From: Serripes groenlandicus
Taxonomy: Eukaryota > Mollusca > Bivalvia > Cardiida > Cardiidae
NCBI GenBank assembly: GCA_031761405.1
Contig: JASEVX010000003.1
Span: 117,808,849-117,872,848, forward strand
Length of the DNA: 64,000 nucleotides
Direction: 5' to 3'
This document shows, one piece after another, positions 51,523 to 62,895 of the stretch. A program made the position numbers and the translations under genes. Under the pieces are notes generated by a model. It did no database searches, was not told the DNA's origin, and worked only from the letters and a program-made list of their open reading frames with translations. The number at the start of each line of letters is the position of its first letter. Within the stretch, counting starts at the first letter, position 1.

Positions 51523-51948
51523 TTATTATCCCCCGCTTTTTCGAAGAAAAAAAGGGGGTTTATTAATTTCGGTTTGTCCGTCTGAGCCCACGAATGGATA
51601 CTTGTTGGGTACTGTCTATATCCTAAAGACCACCCACCACCCTTATAAGACACTTTGATAAGTATCAAAGTTTTTTTTTTTTTATAATTTTCTAATGGGC
51701 ATCTAATTAGCCTATTAATGCTATTTATTCCGTAAAAGGAATAAACCGTACCCTTGTTGGGTAGTACCCAACGAGATAACTGCAACAACTGTGAACCGTT
51801 TTTTTTCCAAACTTGGTAATAACCTAGGCCAAGTTCGTTTGATTACATGTTCAATAAAAAGTCTACTGACATGTTTAAACCTAACCTCAACATTTTCCTA
51901 CAATATTTCCTGCAAGCGGGGGATATAAATTTCATGAATTTGCTTGTT
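51523..51948 (+). mobile_element. Helentron-like element, CCCCCGCTT family
   Basis: A hairpin (CCCCCGCTTTTTCGAAG to AAAGGGGG) opens the element. It ends AAGCGGGGGATATAAATT and CTTGTT. The interior holds TTGTTGGGTACT and an inverse GTAGTACCCAAC. Confidence 0.75.
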
Positions 51949-52429
51949 TTCTATATTAAAGCTCCTGCGCGATCATTAGATCATCTTCGTCAGCATCTTC
52001 CTCTATTTCTGTAAGAAATGCAATGTTTCCGAGCCTCTGAGCGACACTGGAATATGTACCAACGTCACCATATGCTGCTTTCACTCGTACACTTATCGTA
52101 GTTAACTCATCACTTCTCGTCATAAACTCGAGAACATGTTACAAGAACGGGTTAAATCATATATTGTCACATAAAAGTACTAGATTGTTGAGGAAAATGT
52201 ACACAAATCGTAAAGATAAACTCGTGTTAAAGACCAGATTATCGTACTAATCTCGTAGCAATTTAAAATATAACTCGAACTCATGTCCCAATCATAAACC
52301 ACTTTGTGGTAAGTGATGCGAGTTATAACTCCCCAGCACTCGTGGAAACTCGTAGCTCCATATCGTTACAGTGAGGCCTGGTCTTAACCTGTCTTAAAAA
52401 GAAGACTATCTCGGACAGGGGTCGAACCA
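51949..52429. other. Non-coding stretch
   Basis: No gene seen. ACTCGTA/AACTCG-like words recur on both strands, perhaps an old foldback element. Confidence 0.4.
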
Positions 52430-52766
52430 TCATCAGGGGATGTTTAGTTCCAAATGGCATTCCAGCAGTTGGGTGTTTTTGACACGAGTTATGGCCCCTT
52501 GATTCTTATACATAGTATGACATACGTGTCCGAACTAGTTCTCATCATTACTTGTGAAGTTCAGTGAACTTTTATATAAATCTTATATACCAGAAGGAGA
52601 TGTGCAGTGCCTGATGGCTCCCCAGTTGGATATGTTTACAGAGTTATGGCTCCTTGGTTGTGTCCGTGCTTATTCTCAGCAATCACACGGTGGAATTCAA
52701 TTGGATTTTATAGGAAGCTTTTATACCAAAAGGAGATGTGCAGTGCCTGATGGCTTTCCAGTTTTG
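52430..52766 (+). repeat. Decayed core repeats related to the 5819 family
   Basis: Two units with GGTGGAATTCAATTGGATTT and ACCAGAAGGAGATGTGCAG resemble the interior of the 5819 element. The head is missing and the 3' side is cut by the next element. Confidence 0.6.
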
Positions 52767-53585
52767 TTTAGCTCACCTGAGCAGGTAGTTCTTATTTTTA
52801 GCTTTTGTGATCATTCACCGTCCGGTGTTGTCGTCTGTCTCCTCCTATAAAACCAATGGACCGATTTCAAAATAATTTCACAGGAATGTTTACAGGAATG
52901 TTCATTGGGTAACCCTCTTCTAAGCTTATATAAATGTATTCCGCTCCGTTGAAAGACACGACCTCTAAGAGGCGGGGCTTGTTTTTCTTATGTGTGTATA
53001 TTGTGAAAACTTAAAAAACTTGGGTGACCCTCTACCAATATTGTTCAAATTAGTCTAATTCATCGAAAAACATTTCCGCCAGGGGAGGACTAGTTTTTTT
53101 TTTATATGTATACATATATAGGGTAAAACTTTAAACAGTTTAATCTTCTATTACAAACATATAGGTATGATTTTAAAATAATTTTGCACAAATGTTCGTT
53201 ACCTTTACCAAGATTGTTTAAGTTATTCCGATCTGTTAAAAGATATGGCCTCTATTCTTTATATGTATATATTGTGAAAACTTAAACAATGTTCATGTAC
53301 AAAAGTTCTGGGCTGATTAGAAAAATAATTAAGCACAAATGTTCCTTGGATGTCCCTCTACTAATATTGTTCAAATCATTCTGATTCATTGAAAAACGTC
53401 TATGTTAATATTTTAAATATCTTCCTGACAAACATATGGGTCGGATTTTATAATAAGTTGGCACAAATATTCCGTGGGTGACCGACCCTCTACCAAGATT
53501 GATGAAATTATAACGATCCATTAATAAATATGACCATTTCTATTAAATCAGGTGAGCGATTTAGGACCATCATGGTCCTCTTGTT
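52767..53585 (+). mobile_element. Helentron-like element, GCTCACCTGAGC family
   Basis: Begins TTTAGCTCACCTGAGC. Core units carry GTTCATTGGGTAACCCTC-like pieces. It ends CAGGTGAGCGATTTAGG (inverse of the 5' arm), a hairpin AGGACCATCATGGTCCT and CTTGTT. Flanking DNA appears to continue on both sides. Confidence 0.82.
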
Positions 53586-54178
53586 TTGTTTAATTTTACT
53601 ACCGAATAAGGGGGTTTTCCCCAGCCAAACAAATCTGCACTTATTTCCTTTGTAATATTGAAATCTTTTAAATGATATTTACGTCGCTTTCAAGAATTTA
53701 AATGAAAATGACCGAAACTAGGGATATGAAATAAGATTCCGATATGAAAAGCTAATACTGAAATATATAGCTGGAATATTCACATGATTCATTGGCTAGC
53801 ATAAATAACCAACGTGGCGATGTATGTGACTATTGCAGATCTATTGCAGTACCAGATTTGCGCCGCTTGTATCGGATATGCAATGTTCAAGGAACCTTTT
53901 AAATAAGAATCCATTTTCAATGATTAGCATGGCGGAACAGCCAGATAAAGGTTTATTTAGACTCGTAATAATTACGCAGAGGTCGGTTTAAATCGTTTTA
54001 ACCCCAGACCACCAATACATTCAATCTATGGGTATGTGACATCGTAACAAATAATCCCTATATCCTTGTGGGAAAATATCCAAAACAGTCCCGATTAAAT
54101 TACATGCATGGGTTATATTTCGGGCCGGAAGAGCACTAATTTTGCGATTTTTCTAGGCATCTAAGTTCCCCTTAAATA
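53586..54178. other. Non-coding stretch
   Basis: Unique-looking intergenic DNA; nothing recognised. Confidence 0.5.
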
Positions 54179-54279
54179 GCAACTGCTCATTGTGAGCGAT
54201 TTCTCCTAAGGTCACACTGTTGTAACACATGTTCTGCTACAGAGACGTCGAAAAGCGTCTTTATGAGTGAAAGAGTTAA
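54179..54279 (-). mobile_element. MITE-A right-half fragment
   Basis: GCTCATTGTGAGC arms to GAGTGAAAGAGTTAA. Confidence 0.65.
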
Positions 54280-55351
54280 ACACGTGTCACAAATCAACCG
54301 AAATGACGACTTCTGTAGGGAAATGGATAAAACAATACGAGCATGGATTTCTGTCAGTCAGCGTATTTCAGTATTTTAACAATACGGGTTCTTTATCAAA
54401 TAGGAATGACTTCTTCTATTTTGTGTCAGATGTCATGCCTTCGTTGCAAAGTATAGAATGGCTTGTTTTGATGAATAATACATCCTAAATTATATAAAGT
54501 TTAAAACCATACCAACCGAATGAAGTAATATTGTTTCATTCATATTTTGACACAACGACTAGAGAATGTGTATAATTGTTTGAGTAGATACAAGTTTTAT
54601 CGAACTCACAGATGGATGCTATAACATCCATTGTCGCATAACGCAACCTTTGTTTACCCTTTCTTTTATGTACAGATACTTCCAACATTTCAGCAATGTT
54701 ATCATTCGGAACATCTAGGGTACCGACATCGGCCGAGGAGTGCCGCGTGCAACTGTATAGATATAATGTGTAAATTCATCACGAGAGAAGTTGAATGCAA
54801 TATTGTTTCATTTGTTTTCAATTATATATTGTAACGTGTAACGTGTCCTTCACGAAGTAAAGCCAACGCGGATCACCCATCCAGGCACTTACCGCGATGT
54901 ATAATGCTTCACTTTGTCAAAAAGCCAACCACTCTACCAACGTCGCTATAATAGTCGGCCTGCATAGTAAGGCTTAGACGTGGTAATTGTACCTAAACCC
55001 CATTCCCGTTACAATATCAACACATTAAAGGTTTCTTTTCCAGATGTTTTATTTTCTTTTTTACTTCAGGCAATGTTCTTATTTATTCAGTATTATTGTA
55101 GCAGGTAAATTGTTTACCCTTTGATGGCTTGAACCCCGAAGCCTGTGCCACCAATATCAATCATCCACGCCTTCTAACAAGGCTCTAAACTGTTTGCTAC
55201 ACAATTCAGCTTTTTTTTCCTCGACGTTCCTAAAATGAGATCTTCCAAATGCATCGCTGGATAAGTCCATAAAACAAGTACAGCATCGAACGGGTTAACG
55301 TTACTGGTCAGGAATGACGGTTATAATTTGCTTTCCTTGCAATTTTTACAG
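54280..55351. other. Stretch with no supported gene
   Basis: One 73-codon open frame begins at the end of a MITE-A fragment. An A-box-like word (TTGGTAGAGTGGTTGG, minus strand, near 54940) could be a SINE relic. This is where a first exon for 55352 should be sought. Confidence 0.4.
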
Positions 55352-55525
55352 CTATGCACGACGTTGAACATAACTATTCTTGTCATTTTCGTGTGTGTTT
55401 ATTATCACCCAGCCCAGGACTCGAGTACAGATTGTCCACTCTTAAAAGACGGATGCTCCCAACGCATATTCTTCAGTGAAGTAAAAACAGATTGTCTGAC
55501 TGATGATTGTGAATATTGCGGCTAA
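55352..55525 (+). CDS. Possible terminal exon of a short Cys-rich secreted or membrane protein
   Basis: A good acceptor (AATTTTTACAG) opens a frame of 57 codons with a hydrophobic stretch (LNITILVIFVCVYYH), then a Ser/Asp spacer and a Cys-rich end (DCPLLKDGC, TDCLTDDCEYCG) before TAA. AATAAA follows 5 bp after the stop. No first exon with a start codon was found and the frame could be chance, so this is only a candidate. I do not recognise a family. Confidence 0.25.
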   Translation, partial: LCTTLNITILVIFVCVYYHPAQDSSTDCPLLKDGCSQRIFFSEVKTDCLTDDCEYCG

Positions 55526-55702
55526 AGATAATAAATCAAATTATTTGCGCCTTTTCTTTCATCGGCTTATTCAAATGAGACCTGTGATGCAAACCTGGTC
55601 TATATATAAGTATGTCCCTTTGCTTTCATCACTTTATTAATGCTACACACCTTTTACATATAATTCATTGAGTCTAAAATATAAATAGTCCTAAGATTCT
55701 CA

Positions 55703-55937
55703 TTAACCCTTTCCCACTTGTAGACGCAGTTTGGTGCATCTGCATCAGACGCCTTTTTAAAACATTGCGGCAAAAGAAGAAATTGCTCAAAGCGAGCAAT
55801 TTCTCCTTCTGCCACAATGTTTTCAACTCTATTTAATTATTTAACTCCCATTAATGGAGATTTTTCATGGTTTTGTCAATATCTATTCATAGCCGTCTGC
55901 TGCAAAAAAATGTGTATATCTATATGTGAAGGGTTAA
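55703..55937 (+). mobile_element. MITE-A, full length
   Basis: TTAA both sides; arms GCTCAAAGCGAGC. 235 bp. Confidence 0.85.
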
Positions 55938-56081
55938 GCGGTTATTGCCAATATAAGAGACAATGACGATTCGCACGGTATTTACTTCAGCGTACAAACA
56001 TTCTATTTTCTTCTGACGCGGTCCAAATCCTCTTAACCTTCATCCTACTACTGGCGACTATAAACCTCATACGCGAACAGT

Positions 56082-56150
56082 AAAACATTGTGGCAAAAGG
56101 AGAAATTGCACGTTTTGTGCAATTTCTTCTTTTGTCACTATGTTTTCAAA
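56082..56150 (-). mobile_element. MITE-A inner-hairpin fragment
   Basis: ACATTGTGGCAAAAGGAG and GCACGTTTTGTGC to TATGTTTTCAAA. Confidence 0.7.
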
Positions 56151-56185
56151 GTGAATCAAGGTCAGTCTGCATATATGAGCCGAAT

Positions 56186-56452
56186 CCGAGAACACCAACA
56201 TTGTGGACATTGTGGAAAGTATCGACCCGGATCAGACTAATCATGCGCCGCAGGCTAATCCGAACATGCACTTTTCGCCTCCTGTGTGTTTTCTGTTTTG
56301 AGAATCATTACTATATACCTCTATCATTGTCATTGTCTATCACCCTGAGACGGAATATGTCGGCCCGGATTATCCTGCGCGGACTGCGCATGCTGATCAG
56401 GATCGATACATTACACAGAGTTCTTATTGTTGGTTTTCTCGTGGAAAGGCTC
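56186..56452. mobile_element. Palindrome E copy
   Basis: The outer arms GAACACCAACATTGTGG/AGTATCGACCCGGATCAG and GATCAGGATCGATACATTAC with TTATTGTTGGTTTTCTCG fold back on each other. GGAATATGTCGGCCCGGAT matches the 63270 copy. A shorter relative lies at 25985-26030. Confidence 0.55.
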
Positions 56453-56573
56453 ATATATGATCTTATTTTTATATATATAAAGTTCGTTTCTCATTTTTCA
56501 TTAATTGTCCAGAGAACTCGAGAACGTTTCCCAAACCTACCAAAAAGCAAGTACGAATTAAATGTTATTAAGT

Positions 56574-56682
56574 CTTTCCCACTGAAAACAAATCTGCAGC
56601 AGACGACATTGTAGGCAATTTAATGCAAATCAAATAAATGGACTTGAAATCCTTGTTGAAAAAGGAAAAGTTGCTCATAAAG
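56574..56682 (-). mobile_element. MITE-A left-half fragment
   Basis: TCTTTCCCACTG, AAATCTGCAGCAGACGAC, fading near GTTGCTCATAAAG. Confidence 0.55.
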
Positions 56683-58906
56683 TCAGTGTGAGCGCGGTTG
56701 TATTCAGCAAGAAAAGGATTGCTTCGACCCCCATATAAATTGTTCAATTGTCACCACCGAATTGAAGAAAAGCACGCTTGATTAGTCCGCACATCTTTTC
56801 GCGCCCGGGAATGACAATTGACTTTTCACGGCGTGCTCTTGAACGTCTAATCCCATGAATAGAATTATGTTCTTGGTGTTCAACGAGGCGAGAAATTGTA
56901 ATTTTATTACAAACTTAGACGCTGCTTCAGAATAACTCAAACAAATTGAAAAAAGATAGAGGTAATATTGGGTATAATGTTGGGGTTCGCGGTCGCTAAA
57001 TTATCAAATCTCGATTGATATGCACCACAGGGGAGCGATGTGATTTTCATTCGTACAGAAATTAAATCACACGTACTTAAATTATGATATTTTTTGCTTA
57101 TTATAAATAGAAGTATGAATCAGATTTTATATATTGCATTAGGCAATTTAACCCTTTCTGAAGTGAATTTCAAGAAAAAGGCTTTACAAGCTTTACATAT
57201 GGAGGAGTCACAAGCCAACTTATTTAGATAATAATGTTGAGTTTGGCAGGCAGCAGTACAAAGCCTGGTCAGATGGCGCAAATGCGCCGGCTGACCTGGG
57301 TTTATACTGCTGGCACAGGCTTCACAAAATCAGTTTCAGCTGTCAACGTGATAAAGAACGTACATCAAACGCTAATTATATGCATATAAAATACATAAAA
57401 AAAGATGAAAACATACCATAAAATAGTTTGCTATTTAAATTCTTGAATGTTTCTTTAAATTGAAAGTTAAGATTACTACAGCTATACTGGAAAAGTAAAT
57501 ATTATGCAATGGAATGAAAACGTTTATATATGTGTCCTGCACTATAAAACCTATATAAGTATTTTTTAAAATTGTAGAAACTTAAAAATTAAAATGTATG
57601 TCTTATTTTTCCTGAAGGCTTATTTGACTTATAAGCGAACTGTGCTGATCTAGATCTGACTTTACTGATGCGCATTGCGATTTGGATCTACACAAGTGGC
57701 AAATGCCCTTTGTCTGGAACTTTGGAATACATTGTGACTTTCTAGATCAGGTGAGCATTTGCGCAATCCAAACATGACCCAACCGTTCGCTATTAAATTA
57801 TTAAAACATCAAAGAAGGTAGTGACGACGGTTGAATGTGTATGTAGTCTGCTCTTAATCAATATAATTGAAACTCCTCTAAACTGTGGTTTACGTATGTC
57901 CACCCTTATTTCTGCTGATAAACTGTATACAGTTAATATTTCCTTATCTATAAGTCTTGCAATGTACCAAATTTGGTATGCTGTGACCTTGGCATTGACT
58001 TCATCGTCCGAGCTCTTTCTCATTCATTTAGTATAGCACCTAGACATACATACTTTGAAACATAAATATATCTAGGGATTTCAAATGTGTGCTTGTCAAA
58101 ATTAAGTAAATGTTTTCTTGACATTTACCTATGAACACATTATCAAGGTCATGCTTCCTATACGTCATGACATGCATATGCCAAATTAGGTATGAACATA
58201 TTTCTTGGAGATTGTGTCATCCTTAAATAAGGTCACTTTGATCTTCGATCTTACCCCCTGTGCTTGTTTATACAGTTTTGTCTTGTTTTTTCATAAAATT
58301 AGAAATGACTCAAAGTCAGATAAATTTCTTTTTTACAACTGTAGGATATTCCAATTTAACCCATTTGAAAAATAGGCATCATTCTTCTAAAATATCGATA
58401 CACATATGTTACTTTAGCATGCGTACATTGGTTTCCATTCCTTTCAATGAGTTTAGCTTAACTTAATATTCTTACCTTGATACTGAGTCGTCTTGTGAAG
58501 ATTGGTTGTATGTAAGAAAAGGATTTAAACTGCAACTGGTTTACAGACCATGGCAGTTATACATATCATTACATTACTAGTTTCTCTATAAGTGGTCTAA
58601 CATTCAAATGCTTTAAAAGTACTAGATAAAGTCATGAAGTAAATGTATATGTAAAAGATGCCCGTAAAATCATAAACAGTATTTGATCGGAAACTAACAT
58701 TCTGTACTCAAAGCAATTTTCGGAATTAAAGGAACTGTCATAAATAGCGAGGGAAGTTGACGCAGGCTGTAGTATTTATAGACAGCTTTACACGATGTAT
58801 TGGACTGGGTTGTATTAATGATTTAAAGGATGCGTTCACCGTACACTGGTTGTTTCTGGGCTATGGAATGCAGTTGCCTGAGAGCCCTCGTGGTCGCTAG
58901 GACACC
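56683..58906. other. Long stretch with no supported gene
   Basis: Apart from the hairpin at 57245 it looks unique and AT-rich. Short open frames near 57800-58030 overlap on both strands with no domain. The last 150 bp could be the 5' leader of the mini-exon at 58907. Confidence 0.45.
57245..57319. repeat. Inverted repeat (hairpin)
   Basis: Arms GCCTGGTCAGATGGCGCA and TGCGCCGGCTGACCTGGG pair with few mismatches around an AA loop. Part of 21844-21880 looks related. No target duplication recognised. Confidence 0.65.
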
Positions 58907-58934
58907 ATGGAAAATCTAGCAGACGACTGTCAAG
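58907..58934 (+). CDS. Possible first coding exon (MENLADDCQ)
   Basis: A strong Kozak context (GACACCATGG) starts a short frame that ends after one base of the tenth codon at a consensus donor (CAAG/GTGAGT). The sequence upstream is non-repetitive. The partner exon is not seen in the window; if real, the gene continues to the right. Confidence 0.25.
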
Positions 58935-59176
58935 GTGAGTTCACTTGTTCAACTTGAGTACACAATGAAATGACACTAGAAACGTCAATTGCCGTAATAA
59001 TTTATATTTCCGTTACCAAGCAAACGTTAAATAGTATAACAGAAATAACCTCAAGTTTTTACGTCTGGTAAATGCATCTTATTTCGTACTTGGAAGTGTT
59101 TGGTACTTTAAGTTTTGAATTGGATTCACTAGTCTATCATGTGAGTAAAACTTTAATTTACTTCTTCGTTTGTATC

Positions 59177-59360
59177 TACTTTTGAAAACATTGTGGCCAA
59201 AGGTGAAATTGCTCATGATGAGCAATTTCTCCTTTGGCCACAATGTTTCAAACTTTTATTTAACAATTAAGCTATCTTTTATGGAGATTTTTCTGATTGT
59301 ATTGTCACCATGTTTTCAAAGTCGCCTGCTGCAGATTGGTTGTATGTGGGAAAGGGTTAA
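59177..59360 (+). mobile_element. MITE-A, left end lost
   Basis: CTTTTGAAAACATTGTGGCC to GTGGGAAAGGGTTAA; arms GCTCATGATGAGC. Confidence 0.82.
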
Positions 59361-59761
59361 TATATTTATATCATATTTCAGACGGCACTATGCTCCTGGA
59401 AAAGGAACACAATTATATTCTTTTTTATTAAATGTATTACTTATCCGTGTATTAGTGTTTATATTGAACTTATTCAACGAACTGTAGTGAATTTGATTTG
59501 TAATACAACTTTTCTGAAGAAAAAAACCGAAGAAAAACAAACAACAATACATTTTGTGATTCTAAAAATGCTTCTCATTTTTAAAAAGAAATAATATCAG
59601 ACACAAATGACATTTAAATATCTTCGATACGTGAATATCATATGTCAGACATTCCATGAACATTTGAGCCAAAAACATCTGTTCATATAAAATAACGGCA
59701 TGAAACTAAAATAATGGACATGATCGGTCGCAATGACGTACCTGTTTGGATAACAAACATT

Positions 59762-59833
59762 TCGCCAAGCAGGGAATCGAATCCCGACCGCCGCGGTGAG
59801 AGCGCGGAATCCTAACCACAAGACCACTTGGGA
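59762..59833 (-). tRNA. tRNA-Glu(CTC)-like sequence, probable pseudogene
   Basis: The 72-nt cloverleaf on the minus strand has a near-consensus A box (TGGTCTTGTGG) and B box (GATTCGATTCC). Its anticodon stem of 5 bp is perfect, with loop CTCTCAC giving anticodon CTC. The defects are a C-C mismatch and a T-G end pair in the acceptor stem, and A instead of the near-invariant G at position 53. There is no T-run terminator close by. A MITE-A copy starts 22 bp away. Confidence 0.55.
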
Positions 59834-59854
59834 ACATATCAATAATAATTATCT

Positions 59855-60084
59855 TTAACGCTTTCCCTCATATAGACACTTTCTGACGCCTCTGCAGCAG
59901 ACAGCTTTTTGAAAACATAGTGACAAAATTAGTAATTGCTCAAAACGAGCAATTTCTCCTTTGGCCACAATGTTTTCCACTTTTAGTCATAGGTTATCCA
60001 TTCAATTATAGAGATTTTCTATTTATTGACAAAATATGTTCAAAGTCGTCTGCTGCAGAAATGTCGTATGAGGGAAAGGGTTAA
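59855..60084 (+). mobile_element. MITE-A, full length
   Basis: TTAA both sides; 230 bp; arms GCTCAAAACGAGC. Confidence 0.9.
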
Positions 60085-60576
60085 TACTTTGTTCCATATC
60101 TAGTATTATCTACCAGTACACGTTAAGAACGAGTCACTTTATCTTTAATACGTATACGTTTACGATATATTTACATTGATCTGATGCAGGTAACATTTGA
60201 CGCTCAAAAAGATGGCTACTTTTGAAAACATTGCTTAAACTGGACATCGCTGGATCAGGGGTATTTCTCACTTTTCTACAATGTCTCTGACTTTACCTCA
60301 AAAGTATGGTTCCACCTTTAGTAGATACAATTTTTTGAAATTAATGGACCGCGTACAAGCGCATACATAATTTGGTCAACATATATAGACACGGTCCCTT
60401 CGTCTATGTTCGGTTAACCAAGTCTTGCTATGTACACCAACCTACCAACATTAACAATGGTATCGTGTCTGCCTATTTCGAATGGAGTGGAATAATTCGT
60501 ATAAAACATACCCATGTTTAAAATAACATACAGTTCAACATAAAGGCATGCATTTAGGAAAAACAAGAAACAATAC
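60085..60576. other. Non-coding stretch
   Basis: Unique-looking DNA before the 27-bp array; nothing recognised. Confidence 0.5.
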
Positions 60577-61225
60577 ATTTTCGTAGGAGCTTAGTAGTGA
60601 TATATTTTCGTAGGAGCTTAGTAGTGATATATTTTCGTAGGAGCTTAGTAATGATTTATTTTTGTAGAAGCTTAGTAGTGATATATTTTCGTAGGAGCTT
60701 AGTAGTGATATATTTTCGTAGGAGCCTAGTAGAGATATATTTTCGTAGGAGCTTAGTAATGGTATATTTTTGTAGGAGCTTAGTAGTGATATAGTTTCGT
60801 AGGAGCTTAGTAGTGATATATTTTCGTAGGAGCTTAGTAGTGATATATTTTCGTAGGAGCTTAGTAATGATATATTTTTGTAGGCGCATAGTAGTGATAT
60901 ATTTTCGTAGGAGCTTAGTAGTGATATATTTTCGTAGGAGCTTAGTAATGATATATTTTTGTAGGAGCATAGTAGTGATATATTTTCGTAGGAGCTTAGT
61001 AGTGATATATTTTTGTAGGAGCTTAGTAGTGATATATTTTCGTAGGAGCTTAGTAGTGATATATTTTCGTAGGAGCTTAGTAATGATATATTTTTGTAGG
61101 AGCATAGTAGTGATATATTTTCGTAGGAGCTTAGTAGTAATATATTTTCGTAGGAGCTTAGTAGTGATATATTTTCGTAGGAGCTTAGTAGTGATATATT
61201 TTCGTAGGAGCTTAGTAGTGATATA
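60577..61225. repeat. 27-bp tandem array, about 24 units
   Basis: The unit contains TATATTTTCGTAGGAGCTTA. Variants with TTTTTGTAGGAGCATAG recur at regular spacing, giving a higher-order pattern. Open frames on both strands are by-products of the 27-bp period. Confidence 0.95.
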
Positions 61226-61605
61226 TTTTGGATGGATAAATTCTAATTAAGTTTGCTTTTGCCTTATAAATGAATCTACTAAATCCGTGTATAGTAAATT
61301 TAGGTGCTTCAGACATAGAGATTGATACAATTTCGTAGAATTGGCCATGCGAAATAATACCTTTTCAAATATTTATTTTTGTTTTTTTCTTATGTTTTTT
61401 TCTTATTGAATTGCATATACCTGTGTGATTCATTACCTCATAGCCTTGTCTTTTATCATATTACCAAATAATGTTGTTAATATGTGACCTGTCCTAACAA
61501 AGTTGGTCAAAATGTGGTATCTGAGAAAATTGATATGCATAATATGTTCACAAACTTCAGAATGTCTGCAGACAAGAACAATTCTACAAGCATTTTCCCC
61601 CTTTT

Positions 61606-61835
61606 TTAACCCTTTCCCTTATATAGACGCTTTCTGACGCCTCTGCAGCAGACGGCTTTTTGAAAACAAAGTGACAAAAGAAGAAATTGCACAAAACGTG
61701 CAATTTCTCCTATTGCCACAATGTTTTCAACTTTTTGTCATAGGTTATCCCTTCAATTATGGAGATTTTCTATCTTTTGACAAAATACGTTCACAGTCGT
61801 CTGCTGCAGAATTGTCGTATGATGGAAAGGGTTAA
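61606..61835 (+). mobile_element. MITE-A, full length
   Basis: TTAA both sides; 230 bp; arms GCACAAAACGTGC. Confidence 0.9.
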
Positions 61836-62895
61836 AAAGTAGCTTATTAAACAACCACTTGAACACGAACACTTTAGAACAGTATATATAATATGATACA
61901 GCATACTAAAAAAAATGATCTTTGCATGTAACATTATCAATTAACATTTTAGATTTGAAAATATTTTATAAAATTGTTTGCTATGGGAACCAAATTTACA
62001 TATTTGAAAAATTGTACATTTCAAGTTCACATATATATTCAATATTAATACACTCGCATGTGATGTATGCAAAATAAATATAAATGCAAGCATCTTACCA
62101 TAAGCAAGTACCTTTAATCTAGTAAAGTAATGAAAATGACTCACTTAAACCTGAATATGCCAGAGTTTGATGTAAGGTTTTTATTTCATGCTAATCTTAA
62201 TTCATTTTAAGTACTTACCAAAATAACCATATAAGATTGGTATATTTTCTTGAAACAGGATTCCCCTAGGATAGTTTTTCAAAATATATATATTTTAAAA
62301 TGAGGCACTTCATGAGAGTTTTGCCTTTACCAATACTACTTTTTAAGGAATGATTATTTCTTAAACCTTTTCCGGACACAAATCTTTCATTTTGAGAGTT
62401 TGAATAAACAAAAATTATCAACAATGACAAATATGATTAATTTCATTCAATTTATTCATTATCTCAATTGTTTTCTATTCCATTCTTGATTTTGAACATT
62501 TGTTATCATCCTGTTATGGAATTACATTTCTGGGAAAGAGTAAATAGATTTTGGTGGTGTTTTATAACAATAAATATATTGTATATGTTGGTGTCAAAAT
62601 ATGTCATTATTAGGCACTGTCAGTGTATGGTGCAACAATTGTTCACTTATTATAAATTTGATTAATTTCTTGTAGATTTTATATTTTATATGTTGGTGTC
62701 AAAATATGTCATTATTAGGCATTGTAAATTTAGTGTATATCTGCAGGCTATCATATCTAATTCGGCGAGCTAAATTTGAAATAAAACCACAGCATTATTG
62801 TGTCTGGTTAACTCACACTTCAAGTGTTGATCTAGTCTCACTTTGTCAACTTCCTTACAACCACAAACTCTCATCATAACACTAAAAGCTTGCAA
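61836..62895. other. Non-coding stretch
   Basis: Very AT-rich. It holds only the short duplication at 62577 and no credible gene. Confidence 0.5.
62577..62737. repeat. Short direct duplication
   Basis: About 45 bp with ATGTTGGTGTCAAAATATGT occurs at 62585 and again at 62692 in otherwise unique AT-rich DNA. Confidence 0.7.

Noticed and set aside
56090..56614. 174-residue plus-strand frame
   Set aside because: Made of a MITE-A inner hairpin, palindrome E and another MITE-A fragment; composition is that of repeats.
60597..61250. Open frames encoding IYFRRSLV-like and KYITTKLLR-like repeats
   Set aside because: By-product of the 27-bp tandem array; both strands open, no start context or splice partner.
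1..61835. MITE-A copies as introners (elements that create introns)
   Set aside because: Most introns hold several copies plus other DNA, elements do not span whole introns, and intron positions in the myosin fit conserved coding boundaries.
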